A stretch of 64,000 nt of DNA, taken from Arcanobacterium phocae. GTDB lineage: Bacteria; Actinomycetota; Actinomycetes; Actinomycetales; Actinomycetaceae. A program made the translations under genes and the position numbers. The stretch lies in NCBI RefSeq assembly GCF_018913465.1, contig NZ_JABAPM010000002.1, forward strand, positions 310,001 through 374,000, read 5' to 3'. Positions 15,295-24,124 of this stretch are shown here, piece after piece. Under the pieces are notes generated by a model that searched no databases, was not told the origin of the DNA, and saw only the letters and a program-made list of their open reading frames with translations. Numbering within the stretch: the stretch's first letter is position 1; the number at the start of each line of letters is the position of its first letter.

Positions 15295-16289
15295 GTAAAA
15301 TATCCGCATCCCTACTCACCCTCCAAAAACTAACTCAAACCGCTATAGCCGAAGCTTCGCGTTCTCAACAATCAACACTCGGTGTCGAACATCTTTTCCT
15401 AGCCCTCACTGCTCACGAACAAGTAGCCGGGCAAGTACTGCGAACTTACGGCATCACATTAGAAACAGCACGCCATGCGGTAGCGGCACAGCAAGCTGAT
15501 GACCTTACTTCTCTTGGAATAAACCTCAGCCCGCCCACCCCGAGCACCCACCTACCAAAGACAACGAATTACTCGTGGTCAGAACCGGCATTGGAGATCA
15601 TACAGCGCGCCTCTAAAGACAAGGAACGAGAAGGAACCAGCGCATTACTCCGCGAACTTGTACAAGAACCAAGCGGATTTATCGAACAGATCCTTCACCG
15701 CTTAGGGACATCCGCTGAGCACATCATCGAGCGCCTGAATGACTTTGAACATTTAACTGAGACTGATACCCGCCCTAAGCATAGCCACCATCTGCTAGCT
15801 AACCACCAGTTATCGACAACAACAGAAAGTTTCGTTCCTGCACCAATTGACCGAATATGGGAGCTACTTGCCGATCCGGCAAACATGCCACGTTGGATGC
15901 CCGGAATAACCAGTGTTATGAGCACACCGGCTAAGCTCGATATCGGCGCGAGTTGGAAAATACAATCATCACGGCCAGCTACTAACCGTAAAACAAGGCA
16001 ATCCCCGCCACACAACATGCACGCCAAGCTCACCGCTTTCACTAAACAACAAACTATTGAATGGCAATTAAGCTTGCCTGACATTCGCTGTGCAAACCAA
16101 CAAGTCATACGCATAGAACTAGAACCGGCTGCTGGCGGTACCCAGCTATTCATTTCTATCGCTTATATCCCTTCCTCAGCCAAAAGCTGGCGAGCGATAC
16201 GTCGTCGAGTGCTACATCCTCTATATCGCTTCGCTTACCATTGGCAAGGACAACAGATCAGCCAATCAATTAGCAGAGAATCTAGCTAA
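15291..16289 (+). CDS. Clp N-terminal-domain / SRPBCC fusion protein
   Basis: 332 residues starting at ATG 15291 (GGAGG 7 bases upstream), within the stop of the HTH gene. Residues about 1-150 hold two Clp_N repeats, with STLGVEHLFLALTAHEQVAG in the first and ALLRELVQEPSGFIEQIL in the second. Residues about 175-330 form an SRPBCC-type fold beginning FVPAPIDRIWELLADPANMP. There is no AAA+ ATPase module. Clp_N domains bind substrates or adaptors of ClpC/ClpB, so this may be an adaptor, decoy or ligand-sensing partner of the HTH regulator; that role is speculative. Confidence 0.8.
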   Translation: MSKISASLLTLQKLTQTAIAEASRSQQSTLGVEHLFLALTAHEQVAGQVLRTYGITLETARHAVAAQQADDLTSLGINLSPPTPSTHLPKTTNYSWSEPALEIIQRASKDKEREGTSALLRELVQEPSGFIEQILHRLGTSAEHIIERLNDFEHLTETDTRPKHSHHLLANHQLSTTTESFVPAPIDRIWELLADPANMPRWMPGITSVMSTPAKLDIGASWKIQSSRPATNRKTRQSPPHNMHAKLTAFTKQQTIEWQLSLPDIRCANQQVIRIELEPAAGGTQLFISIAYIPSSAKSWRAIRRRVLHPLYRFAYHWQGQQISQSISRESS

Positions 16290-16312
16290 AGCGGCATTTC
16301 GGAAACCGAAAG

Positions 16313-16344
16313 CGGATGCTCCGGTTAGTCTACCGGAGCATCCG
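16313..16344. terminator. 12-bp perfect hairpin terminator
   Basis: CGGATGCTCCGG (16313-16324) pairs with CCGGAGCATCCG (16333-16344) around an 8-base loop. It lies between the convergent Clp-N and argH genes and touches repeat copy B. No T-run is present; it probably acts in both directions. Confidence 0.7.
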
Positions 16345-16421
16345 ACAGCCAATCTTGGCAATAGCGCAAACTGAGACCATATACGCCTAGGTTTGCGCTA
16401 TTGCCCGGTTTACCTAACGCC
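16344..16421. repeat. 78-bp hairpin repeat, copy B
   Basis: Second copy of the unit at 13568-13645, 7 differences in 78. Its arms GGCAATAGCGCAAAC and GTTTGCGCTATTGCC are perfectly complementary. The repeat overlaps the last 12 bases of argH, so the end of that coding region lies inside it. It follows directly on the hairpin at 16313-16344. Confidence 0.85.
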
Positions 16422-17804
16422 GCTTCTGCTTTCAAGCCATTCCTTGACTTCCACCACGTCGCACAACACAGCCTGCCGAGCCGGCCCGCCCACGACATCT
16501 CGGCGTGCCACACAGTTTGCGATATCAAGATAGTCATAGACGTCATCTTCAATAAGCTCGCAGTGTTCGCGCAACACCTCAAGTCCTAGCTCTTCCAAGC
16601 AAATACTTTCAGCCACGCAGTGATGCACAAGCTTGCCGGTAATTTCGTGCGCCTGACGGAACGGGACGCCCTTAATTACCAAATAGTCTGCTAAATCAGT
16701 CGCATTGGTGAACCCGCCACCGGCCGCTCGCCGCATCTGCCCTGCATTAACCCGCATCGTCGCCACCATCCCAGCGAATGCTGGAATACACAACTTCACG
16801 GTATCAACCGCATCGAAGATCGCCTCTTTATCTTCTTGTACATCCTTGTTATAAGCCAATGGCAGGTTTTTCATCATCGTCAACAGTGTCATGACATCAC
16901 CGATAACGCGACCAGTTTTGCCTCGCGTCAGCTCTGCCACATCCGGATTTTTCTTTTGCGGCATAATACTGCTTCCAGTGGCGTACGCATCATCGAGCTC
17001 GATAAAACCGTACTCTGCACTCGCCCACAAAATGATTTCTTCACTGCACCGCGATAGATGCACCATGAAAATGGCTAAATCACTGGCTATTTCCACCACA
17101 TAATCCCGATCCGAAACCGCATCGAGCGAGTTAGTTGCCACCCCATCGAAGCCCAGCAGTTTCGCGGTAAGCTCCCGGTCTACTGGATACGTCGTTGTCG
17201 CTAACGCTGCCGCCCCTAACGGCGAGTAGTTCAACCGCTTCTTTGCTTCACCCAACCGTTGAAGGTCGCGCATAAACATGTGCACATAAGCCATCAGATG
17301 GTGTGCAAGTGTAATAGGTTGCGCACGTTGAAGATGGGTATATCCAGGCATCACTGTATCCACATGACGTTGTGCTACCTCAATAAAAACGGCAACAAGA
17401 TGCTGGATGAGTGAGTCGATCTCGCCTAGTTCGTCACGCATCCAGAGCTTGAGATCGGTGGCGACTTGGTCATTGCGCGATCGAGCGGTATGGAGCTTCT
17501 TTCCCGGATCCCCTATTCGTTTAGTGAGTTCTTCTTCGACGAACATGTGGATGTCTTCAGCTGCACCGCCAATAACAAGTGCACCACTGTCGATGTCTGT
17601 TTTGATTCCGGTGAGCCCGGCAGTGATTGCTTCAAGTTCGGCGGGCGTCAAAATCCCAATCTGCGCAAGCATAGTTGCGTGTGCGATACTGCCGGCGATG
17701 TCGTGTGCATAGAGCCGTTTATCGAAGCTCAACGAGGAATTCATTGCCCAGACGGCTGCGTCGGTGGCTTTTTGGAACCGCCCGCTCCAGAGTGCGCCAG
17801 CCAT
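16410..17804 (-). CDS. argH: Argininosuccinate lyase
   Basis: 464 residues, the usual length. Splits argininosuccinate into arginine and fumarate, the last step of arginine synthesis, as a cytosolic tetramer. Visible family marks: LWSGRF at the N-terminus, the HTARSRNDQVATDL segment (about 110), MPGYTHLQRAQPIT, and the superfamily signature GSSIMPQKKNPDVAEL near residue 280 with the catalytic serine. Start ATG 17804 follows GGAGGAAAAATA and overlaps the argG stop by one base. The 3' end lies inside hairpin repeat copy B. Confidence 0.97.
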   Translation of the reverse strand: MAGALWSGRFQKATDAAVWAMNSSLSFDKRLYAHDIAGSIAHATMLAQIGILTPAELEAITAGLTGIKTDIDSGALVIGGAAEDIHMFVEEELTKRIGDPGKKLHTARSRNDQVATDLKLWMRDELGEIDSLIQHLVAVFIEVAQRHVDTVMPGYTHLQRAQPITLAHHLMAYVHMFMRDLQRLGEAKKRLNYSPLGAAALATTTYPVDRELTAKLLGFDGVATNSLDAVSDRDYVVEIASDLAIFMVHLSRCSEEIILWASAEYGFIELDDAYATGSSIMPQKKNPDVAELTRGKTGRVIGDVMTLLTMMKNLPLAYNKDVQEDKEAIFDAVDTVKLCIPAFAGMVATMRVNAGQMRRAAGGGFTNATDLADYLVIKGVPFRQAHEITGKLVHHCVAESICLEELGLEVLREHCELIEDDVYDYLDIANCVARRDVVGGPARQAVLCDVVEVKEWLESRSGVR

Positions 17805-19033
17805 TATTTTTCCTCCATCATGCCCGCGCGCTGTTTCATCTGAGCCACGACTTGAGTGGGGAGTCCGAAGAGATTGATGAATCCAGTGGCATCAGATTGG
17901 TTGTAAACATCGTCTTCATCGAAGGTGGACAGGGCTTCGTCATAGAGCGAGAACGGTGACGATGTTCCTGCTGGAATGATGTTGCCTTTATATAGTTTGA
18001 GTTTGACAGTTCCGGTTAAGGTTTCGTTGGCTTTGTCGACGAAGGCACTGAGGGCTTCGCGCAGTGGATGGAACCATTGTCCGTTGTAGACGAGGTCAGC
18101 GAAGCGTTGGGCAACGAGATCTTTATAGTGGAGGGTGTCGCGTTCTACACACAGGAGTTCGAGTTGCCGATGGGCCGCGTAGTAGACAGTTCCGCCTGGT
18201 GTTTCGTAAACGCCACGAGATTTCATGCCCACTAACCGGTTTTCGACGATGTCGATGACGCCGACGCCATGCTTAGCAGCTTTGTCATTGAGGTATGTAA
18301 GCATCTCGACGTCGCCTGTCACATCGTCAACCTGAACTGGGATACCGGAGACGAATTCGATTTCGACGTATTCGCCGTGGTCTGGCGCTTGTTCTAGGCT
18401 GGAGACAATGTTGAGTAAGTCCGAATAGGTGGGTTCGTTTTCCGGGTTTTCGAGATCCATGCCTTCGTGGCTGAGGTGCCAAATATTTTGATCCATTGAA
18501 TAGTTGTCTTCTTTGGTAACTGGCACGGGGATGTTACGAGCGTTCGCATAGTCGATTTCTTCATCGCGGGAGGTAATATCCCACGTCCGCCACGGTGCAA
18601 TTATTTTCATCTCCGGGGCCAGTGCTTTGATAGCAAGTTCGAACCGAACTTGGTCGTTCCCTTTGCCGGTACATCCGTGGGCGATGGCGGTACAGTTTTC
18701 CGCGCGGGCAATCTCGACCATACGCTTGGCGATACATGGACGTGCAGTTGAGGTGCCTAAAAGATAGCTTCCTTCGTAGCGAGCTTGCGCTTTAAGACTT
18801 GGGTAGATGTAGTTAACAATGTAATCCTCGGCTAGGTCTTCAATGTATATTTTTTCAGCACCACACGTTAATGCTTTTCGCGTCAACGCATCGTCATCAA
18901 CGCCAATTCCGACTTGCCCGACCATTGCAACCACATCACAGTCGTAATTTTCCTTGAGCCACGGGATAATTATCGAGGTGTCGAGTCCACCAGAGTAAGC
19001 AAGGAGGATACGTTCTTTCGTCATGTTATTCAA
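17804..19033 (-). CDS. argG: Argininosuccinate synthase
   Basis: 409 residues. Ligates citrulline and aspartate using ATP (pyrophosphate released). The ATP-binding [17 protein letters not shown] is at residues about 13-29, with [13 protein letters not shown] and the [12 protein letters not shown] region typical of type-1 ArgG. The start is either TTG 19033 (GAAGGG 4 bases upstream) or ATG 19024; I keep the longer form because of the ribosome site. Forms an operon with argH. The inverted repeat at 19047-19074 just upstream suggests repressor control, most simply by arginine. Confidence 0.95.
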   Translation of the reverse strand: MNNMTKERILLAYSGGLDTSIIIPWLKENYDCDVVAMVGQVGIGVDDDALTRKALTCGAEKIYIEDLAEDYIVNYIYPSLKAQARYEGSYLLGTSTARPCIAKRMVEIARAENCTAIAHGCTGKGNDQVRFELAIKALAPEMKIIAPWRTWDITSRDEEIDYANARNIPVPVTKEDNYSMDQNIWHLSHEGMDLENPENEPTYSDLLNIVSSLEQAPDHGEYVEIEFVSGIPVQVDDVTGDVEMLTYLNDKAAKHGVGVIDIVENRLVGMKSRGVYETPGGTVYYAAHRQLELLCVERDTLHYKDLVAQRFADLVYNGQWFHPLREALSAFVDKANETLTGTVKLKLYKGNIIPAGTSSPFSLYDEALSTFDEDDVYNQSDATGFINLFGLPTQVVAQMKQRAGMMEEK

Positions 19034-19046
19034 CCAACCCTTCAGA

Positions 19047-19074
19047 ATAGTTATGCGCTATTACGTATAACTAT
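19047..19074 (-). promoter_or_regulatory. Inverted repeat upstream of argG, candidate operator
   Basis: ATAGTTAT (19047-19054) and ATAACTAT (19067-19074) form a perfect 8-bp inverted repeat with a 12-bp centre, 14 bp before the argG start. On the minus strand it contains TATAGT, a possible -10 box. An ArgR-type site is the natural guess, but the sequence does not match the enterobacterial ARG box closely. Confidence 0.5.
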
Positions 19075-19189
19075 ACACTTAGGGTAGTGAGTCACCATCA
19101 TCAAACGTCAACTGTGAACCACGCCTCGTCGTTTTCCGGTAGATTGGACAGATATTCACTTTCTACAACCAACTCGGGAGCATCCCGCT

Positions 19190-21145
19190 ATGAAACACTC
19201 TCAAAGCAACCGATTATCTATTCCTATCGCAATGTTCTTTGCACTGATACTTGCGTTCACTATGCTAGTCATGCCTAGACCGTTACCGGCACACGCGGCT
19301 ACCGGGGCAACATTGCAGCTGTCCGCCTTCAAGCATGACAACACCGGCGTAGCTTTCCCCGAAGCTGACGATCTTCTTTCTGGCGTAACCTTTGTTCTTA
19401 CCGATCCCGATTCAGGTTTTAAACACCAAGTTACGACGTCGTCAAGTGGCCGGGCAGTATTCAATAATCTGAATGAAGGAAACTACACACTGACGGTCGA
19501 AAAAGTGCCAGCCGGCGTCATCAATCTTGCTAAACCCCATAACATCTCAGTGTCAAAAACTCCGGCAGGTGCTTTTGAAATACTCATGGATGGAAAGAAC
19601 GAAAATGGTGGCACTGGCCCGGCTCCGGGCGCACATGTTCCAGGAAAAACTCCATTCAAGATATATTTCCCTGTCAAACCCGACATTGCTAAGATCAGTA
19701 GCGTTGCAGACAAGACAGTAATCGAACGGTGCGACGGCAATAATTTAGCTGAACCAGTGACGTTTACGATGAGTGCTCCACTTTCGATTTACGCCAACTG
19801 GCAGTTTGTCTACCTATCTTCAACGGATCTTGCTACCTCGTATGCGAATTTCAGTATCCAAGATTTGGTCAGTCCCCGTCTGGAAGTAATTGCCGCGCGC
19901 GGCTATGTCGAATCATTAGGCATGAAAACAACTGTCCCGGTTCAGATATCGCAAACTCCTACCGCACAGGGGGCTCTCGTTAAAGCAGAGATTACCGATT
20001 TCTCCCAGTTATTAGCTAATGGCTTCGGAAAGATCGATTTACGAACCCTCAAGCTAGAAATTGATGTACGTCCAGCTGCTAGCGAATACCAGAATGCACA
20101 GGTGAACACATCACCCATCGAAAATACTGCAGAAGTCTGGCTTGATGACAACATGGTCAACACTTCGAACACTGTGAGTATCAAACTAAAGGGCAGCGAG
20201 AAAACTGCGACGAAGGTGTGGAAAGATCTCGACACCATGCCTGCGCCACGGATTTCTTTCCAGCTGATGCGAAACCTTGATGGACAAAATCCTGAGCCAG
20301 TTCCAGGACTAGCCTTGGCTACCTTAACGGGAAAGACGACGACGGCGACCTGGATCGATTTACCAGAACGGGATGGCTCCTGCCACCCATGGGTTTACTC
20401 GGTACGCGAAGTGGACTCCCAGGGGATCCCAGGGGTGCCAGAAAATTTCGAATCGACGCAAACGGACGCGTTGACGATTACAAATTCACGCCTAGTACAC
20501 CCAACGATTGATATTGAAAAGTACACTCTCAATGAAGGCCTGATCCCTGGAGATCACGACGACGAAGCAGATCCTTACCAAATTCCTCTAGAAAATGTGG
20601 ATGCCGGTACAGCAGTTGGCTTTGTTATCACAAACACCGGCGATATCGCATTAAAAGATTTACAGTTCACTGATGTAACAGATCCAAAGACAGCTGGACG
20701 CGTCGCCGATATTCAATGTACTCTCAACGATCAACCAATAACAGTGACCGAGCTCGCTCGTTTTGAGGTTGGGGAAAAGATCTATTGCCAGGGCAAACTC
20801 GCCAACATACAGTTAGGAGCATTTCACAAGGATATAGCTTCTATTCATGCAGTTTCAGTAGTACGCGATATAAAGGTTTCGGATTCTGATCCGTGGCATG
20901 CAGTTACTCCAAAACCTGCACCTGAACCGGAACCATCTCCAGAACCAGAACCGGAACCACAACCTGAGCCAGACCCAGAACCATCTCCGTCTCCGGACCC
21001 ACAACCAGAACCAGAATCCAAACCGCATCTTGCTATCACAGGCATGGATCTAGACTCTGTCATGCTGGCGATGCTCGGTCTACTCGGAATCGGTGTTGGA
21101 TCTATTGGCATTACCACAATAACTATCAGAACACGTAAGGAATAA
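19190..21145 (+). CDS. Cell-wall surface protein with SpaA/Cna-B domains and LAITG anchor
   Basis: 651 residues. Signal peptide 1-36 ending in an AHA motif; SpaA-like prealbumin domain about 40-140; a large unassigned middle region; a Cna-B-type domain about 335-430; a DUF11-like repeat domain about 435-560. A Pro-Glu/Pro-Asp-rich wall spacer (about 568-610) precedes the sorting signal LAITG, a hydrophobic helix and the basic end RTRKE. LAxTG motifs are used by class E sortases of Actinobacteria. Probably an adhesin or pilus-like surface protein. No sortase gene is adjacent, so it is anchored by a housekeeping enzyme encoded elsewhere. Confidence 0.85.
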   Translation: MKHSQSNRLSIPIAMFFALILAFTMLVMPRPLPAHAATGATLQLSAFKHDNTGVAFPEADDLLSGVTFVLTDPDSGFKHQVTTSSSGRAVFNNLNEGNYTLTVEKVPAGVINLAKPHNISVSKTPAGAFEILMDGKNENGGTGPAPGAHVPGKTPFKIYFPVKPDIAKISSVADKTVIERCDGNNLAEPVTFTMSAPLSIYANWQFVYLSSTDLATSYANFSIQDLVSPRLEVIAARGYVESLGMKTTVPVQISQTPTAQGALVKAEITDFSQLLANGFGKIDLRTLKLEIDVRPAASEYQNAQVNTSPIENTAEVWLDDNMVNTSNTVSIKLKGSEKTATKVWKDLDTMPAPRISFQLMRNLDGQNPEPVPGLALATLTGKTTTATWIDLPERDGSCHPWVYSVREVDSQGIPGVPENFESTQTDALTITNSRLVHPTIDIEKYTLNEGLIPGDHDDEADPYQIPLENVDAGTAVGFVITNTGDIALKDLQFTDVTDPKTAGRVADIQCTLNDQPITVTELARFEVGEKIYCQGKLANIQLGAFHKDIASIHAVSVVRDIKVSDSDPWHAVTPKPAPEPEPSPEPEPEPQPEPDPEPSPSPDPQPEPESKPHLAITGMDLDSVMLAMLGLLGIGVGSIGITTITIRTRKE

Positions 21146-21162
21146 TCTCTTTCCTTTGGTGC

Positions 21163-21206
21163 AAACGTGCGCTGTGGACAATAAATGAGTCTACAGCGCA
21201 CGTTTT
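21163..21206 (+). terminator. Rho-independent terminator of the surface-protein gene
   Basis: AAACGTGCGCTGTGGAC (21163-21179) pairs with GTCTACAGCGCACGTTT over 17 bp with one G-T pair and a 9-base loop, followed by TTTT. Confidence 0.88.
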
Positions 21207-21250
21207 CATGCTCAGGTAATATAAACAAACAGTAGACTATTGGAGAAGAT

Positions 21251-23317
21251 ATGCAGGCCCTTGAACTTATCTTGTTACTGTTTTCTGTTATTTTATTGTC
21301 GACTGTTCTTGACCAGTTAGTTTCTGGATTGTCGCTCCCACTCATTCAAATTGCGATGGGATTGCTTGCGGCTTTAGTTATTGGCGAACCGTTTGCCCTT
21401 ACGATCGACGCCGATCTGTTTCTGGTACTTTTCATTGCTCCGCTCTTATACGACGAATCGCGTAAAGTTTCAAAACGATCGTTAGCACGCCACATGTCTT
21501 CGATTCTGTCTCTAGCGATCGGACTAGTTGTAGCAAGTGTCTTTGCAGTCGGATTCGTACTCCATTGGCTATCCCCTACTATCCCGTTAGCCGCAGCGCT
21601 CACACTTGGTGCAGCTCTCGGACCTACTGACGCAGTTGCTGTTACTGCACTGGCAAAAACAGCAAAACTAAACGAACGCCAAAAAGCTTTATTATCTGGC
21701 GAAGCTCTTATCAATGATGCCTCCGGCATTGTTTCATTCCAATTTGCGGTAGCACTGGTAGTTACTGGAGTTTTCAGCATCCGTGAAGCGGCAACGGCAT
21801 TTGCTATCTCGTTTGGTGGCGGGCTTGTATGTGGCTTGGTTTTGGGGGTCGTGGTTCTAGCTGTGACTCGTGCAGTCCGCAGTGTGGGCTTGGAGTCTAC
21901 CGTGTTCCACGTGACGTTCGAGATTTTCACTCCGTTTGCTATCTATCTCGTTGCAGAGTCATTACATGTTAGTGGTGTTCTTGCGGTGGTTGGTGCCGGA
22001 TTATTAGTCACGTTAGCGCCGTTACCTTCTACGGTTTACACAGCTCGGGTATCACTTGTTTCTTCCGGAGTATGGGAAGTGCTCAGCTTTATCCTCAATG
22101 GTGTTGTTTTCGTGTTTCTTGGTTCGAATTTGCCAAGCATCGTCACAAATTCGTGGGAACAGTCTGCAGATCCGCTAGCACTCTTAGGAATGGTCATTGC
22201 CGGCACTGCAGTAGTTGTCGTCGTGCGCTATCTTTGGATCGTAATTGCCGATTTCATCAGCATGAAACGTGGTGGGCTACCTGGTTTTCCTTCGTTACGC
22301 AGTGTTTTATTACCTTCTTTAGTGACGACGTTGGGTGGTCCAAAAGGCGCTGTCACACTCACAATCGCGTTCACATTACCGTACGGGATTATTGGCGCGC
22401 ACGGTCAATCTATCCGTGATGAGCTTATTTTCTTAGCATCAGGGATTATTTTGTTTACGCTTCTTCTTGCTAATTTTATTGTCCCGCGTCTGGCACCTTT
22501 CCAGGTCTCTGCACAGGAAAAAACACGAGAGAACGACGTACGAGCAGCTGTGTTGCGTCTCCTTATTAAATCAATGACTACTAAGTTCGAGACTCAGTAT
22601 CCCATTGCACTGGCATTGTTTGTTAGCCGTTACCGACGCGAAATTGCAGAGCTAACTGCCGGTGATGACTTCGCTACCGCAAACCGTCAACTGCGGTTGG
22701 AATTGATTTTCCGACAACGCGAATTTATTGACGATATGTTGTCTCAGAACGAGATTTCAGTTGCTACTCACCATGCGCTAGACCATACGTTAGAACGTCT
22801 GTTGCAGGTTATGAAGCATCGTCGCAGTGGTGCCTTTAATATCAAAGGCATGTGGGCATTTATCACCAGCCGGATAAGGATCTTTCTTGATGACCACAGC
22901 TCCGATAAAGCCCCTGACTCAGTTGCGCAGTTACGCCATGCACGATTAGAACTCGAAAAGTTTGCAATCTCATTTTTAGAATCCGCAACTATTGATTCAG
23001 AGAATGCCGAAAACGTACGCAAATTCCTGCTACGTGAACACAATGACATGCTTCGCCAGCTAGAACAATCTTCTCATAGACAATATCCAGCTATACCCGA
23101 AACACAAGACGCATCAAACACAGCCCATGACCCGGAAACTCCATCCAGAACAATGGGCGAACAACTAAATTTACTAGAAGTTGAGGCACTCCGTCTTGAG
23201 TTAGGATGCATCCAAGAGCTACGTGAAGACGGTCAGATAACATTGAAGGAAGCACAAATGCTCCGCGATGAAATCTATCTGCTACAGATGAACCTTTCTG
23301 ACCTAGGTACCCACTAA
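21251..23317 (+). CDS. Na+/H+ antiporter, CPA1 family
   Basis: 688-residue membrane protein. The first 420 residues form about 12 helices with CPA1 hallmarks: LGAALGPTDAVAVTALA (ion-binding Asp after Thr-Pro motif), LLSGEALINDASGIVSF (paired acidic/Asn residues of the transport site) and GGPKGAVTLTIAFTLP. The last 260 residues are a soluble, helix-rich domain with many Arg/Glu residues, longer than in most bacterial NhaP/NhaK types, likely regulatory. It exchanges Na+ or K+ for protons to hold cytosolic pH. GGAGA precedes ATG 21251. Monocistronic. Confidence 0.9.
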   Translation: MQALELILLLFSVILLSTVLDQLVSGLSLPLIQIAMGLLAALVIGEPFALTIDADLFLVLFIAPLLYDESRKVSKRSLARHMSSILSLAIGLVVASVFAVGFVLHWLSPTIPLAAALTLGAALGPTDAVAVTALAKTAKLNERQKALLSGEALINDASGIVSFQFAVALVVTGVFSIREAATAFAISFGGGLVCGLVLGVVVLAVTRAVRSVGLESTVFHVTFEIFTPFAIYLVAESLHVSGVLAVVGAGLLVTLAPLPSTVYTARVSLVSSGVWEVLSFILNGVVFVFLGSNLPSIVTNSWEQSADPLALLGMVIAGTAVVVVVRYLWIVIADFISMKRGGLPGFPSLRSVLLPSLVTTLGGPKGAVTLTIAFTLPYGIIGAHGQSIRDELIFLASGIILFTLLLANFIVPRLAPFQVSAQEKTRENDVRAAVLRLLIKSMTTKFETQYPIALALFVSRYRREIAELTAGDDFATANRQLRLELIFRQREFIDDMLSQNEISVATHHALDHTLERLLQVMKHRRSGAFNIKGMWAFITSRIRIFLDDHSSDKAPDSVAQLRHARLELEKFAISFLESATIDSENAENVRKFLLREHNDMLRQLEQSSHRQYPAIPETQDASNTAHDPETPSRTMGEQLNLLEVEALRLELGCIQELREDGQITLKEAQMLRDEIYLLQMNLSDLGTH

Positions 23318-23402
23318 ATATTGCCCACACAAACATTAGAAACACTATATTTGCGGACCTTTTCACATCAATTGATAAAGCACAACCACCCATAAGGGAA
23401 TA

Positions 23403-23422
23403 AAATTAACCTTGGTTAATTT
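23403..23422. promoter_or_regulatory. 20-bp perfect palindrome upstream of the deoxynucleoside kinase
   Basis: AAATTAACC-TT-GGTTAATTT, 9-bp arms, ending 21 bp before the kinase ATG. Its position between any promoter and the start codon fits a repressor operator; the regulator is unknown. Confidence 0.5.
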
Positions 23423-23443
23423 ACTATTTGGCTGAGGAGAATC

Positions 23444-24112
23444 ATGCTAGTTGTCGGCGGAATGATCGGAGTTGGCAAGACTACTCTTGCGTCAGTAGTT
23501 GCAGCAGACCTCAATATCGATCTTTACACGGAAAATGTTGATGACAACGATATTCTCCCTCTTTTCTACACTGCGTCTGAAGAAGAACAGATCTTTAAGC
23601 GTTACCCGTTCTTGTTGCAGCTCGAGTTCCTGACGTCGCGTTACCGGGACATCAAGCGTGCCCTATTTGGTGGTCCAGCGATTATGGATCGGTCGATTTA
23701 CGAAGACTGGTATTTTGCAAAGGTCAACACTGATTTGGGTCGCATTTCTCCAGAGGAATTCCGTCTTTACGCCAAGATCCTTGATGAAATGATGAAGGAA
23801 ATCGCGCAGTTCCCGAAGAAAGCCCCGGATCTCATGATCTATCTGCACGCCTCGTTCGATACGATTATGGAACGCATCGGGGCTCGTGGGCGCGACTTCG
23901 AACAAGACGAGAAGCTTGTTTCCTATTACCGCACCCTGTGGGAGGGTTACGACGATTGGGTACACAACCACTACTCAGCATCCCCAGTACTCATGGTTAA
24001 CGCAGACGAATTCGATTTCTTCCGTGCCGAGGATCGCAAATTCCTCGTTGAGCAGGTGGAAAAGCTTCAATTTAACCCTACGGCTCAGTATATGACGCTG
24101 TCTCGCGATTAA
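23444..24112 (+). CDS. Deoxynucleoside kinase (dAK/dGK/dCK type)
   Basis: 222-residue P-loop kinase that phosphorylates deoxynucleosides for dNTP salvage. Walker A GGMIGVGKTTLA at residues 5-16; a substrate-binding Glu in YTENVDDND; the DRSIYED motif (about 85), corresponding to the DRS motif of the family; and a lid ERIGARGRDFE (about 145) with arginines. Length and order match bacterial deoxyadenosine/deoxyguanosine kinases. The exact base preference cannot be read from sequence. A strong GAGGAGA site precedes the ATG; the 20-bp palindrome upstream may regulate it. Confidence 0.88.
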   Translation: MLVVGGMIGVGKTTLASVVAADLNIDLYTENVDDNDILPLFYTASEEEQIFKRYPFLLQLEFLTSRYRDIKRALFGGPAIMDRSIYEDWYFAKVNTDLGRISPEEFRLYAKILDEMMKEIAQFPKKAPDLMIYLHASFDTIMERIGARGRDFEQDEKLVSYYRTLWEGYDDWVHNHYSASPVLMVNADEFDFFRAEDRKFLVEQVEKLQFNPTAQYMTLSRD

Positions 24113-24124
24113 ATTGTCGCGATA

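Noticed and set aside
20845-21345. Minus-strand Gly/Ser-rich ORF of 166 codons
   Set aside because: It is the antisense of the Pro-Glu wall spacer of the surface protein; its repeats mirror that low-complexity segment.
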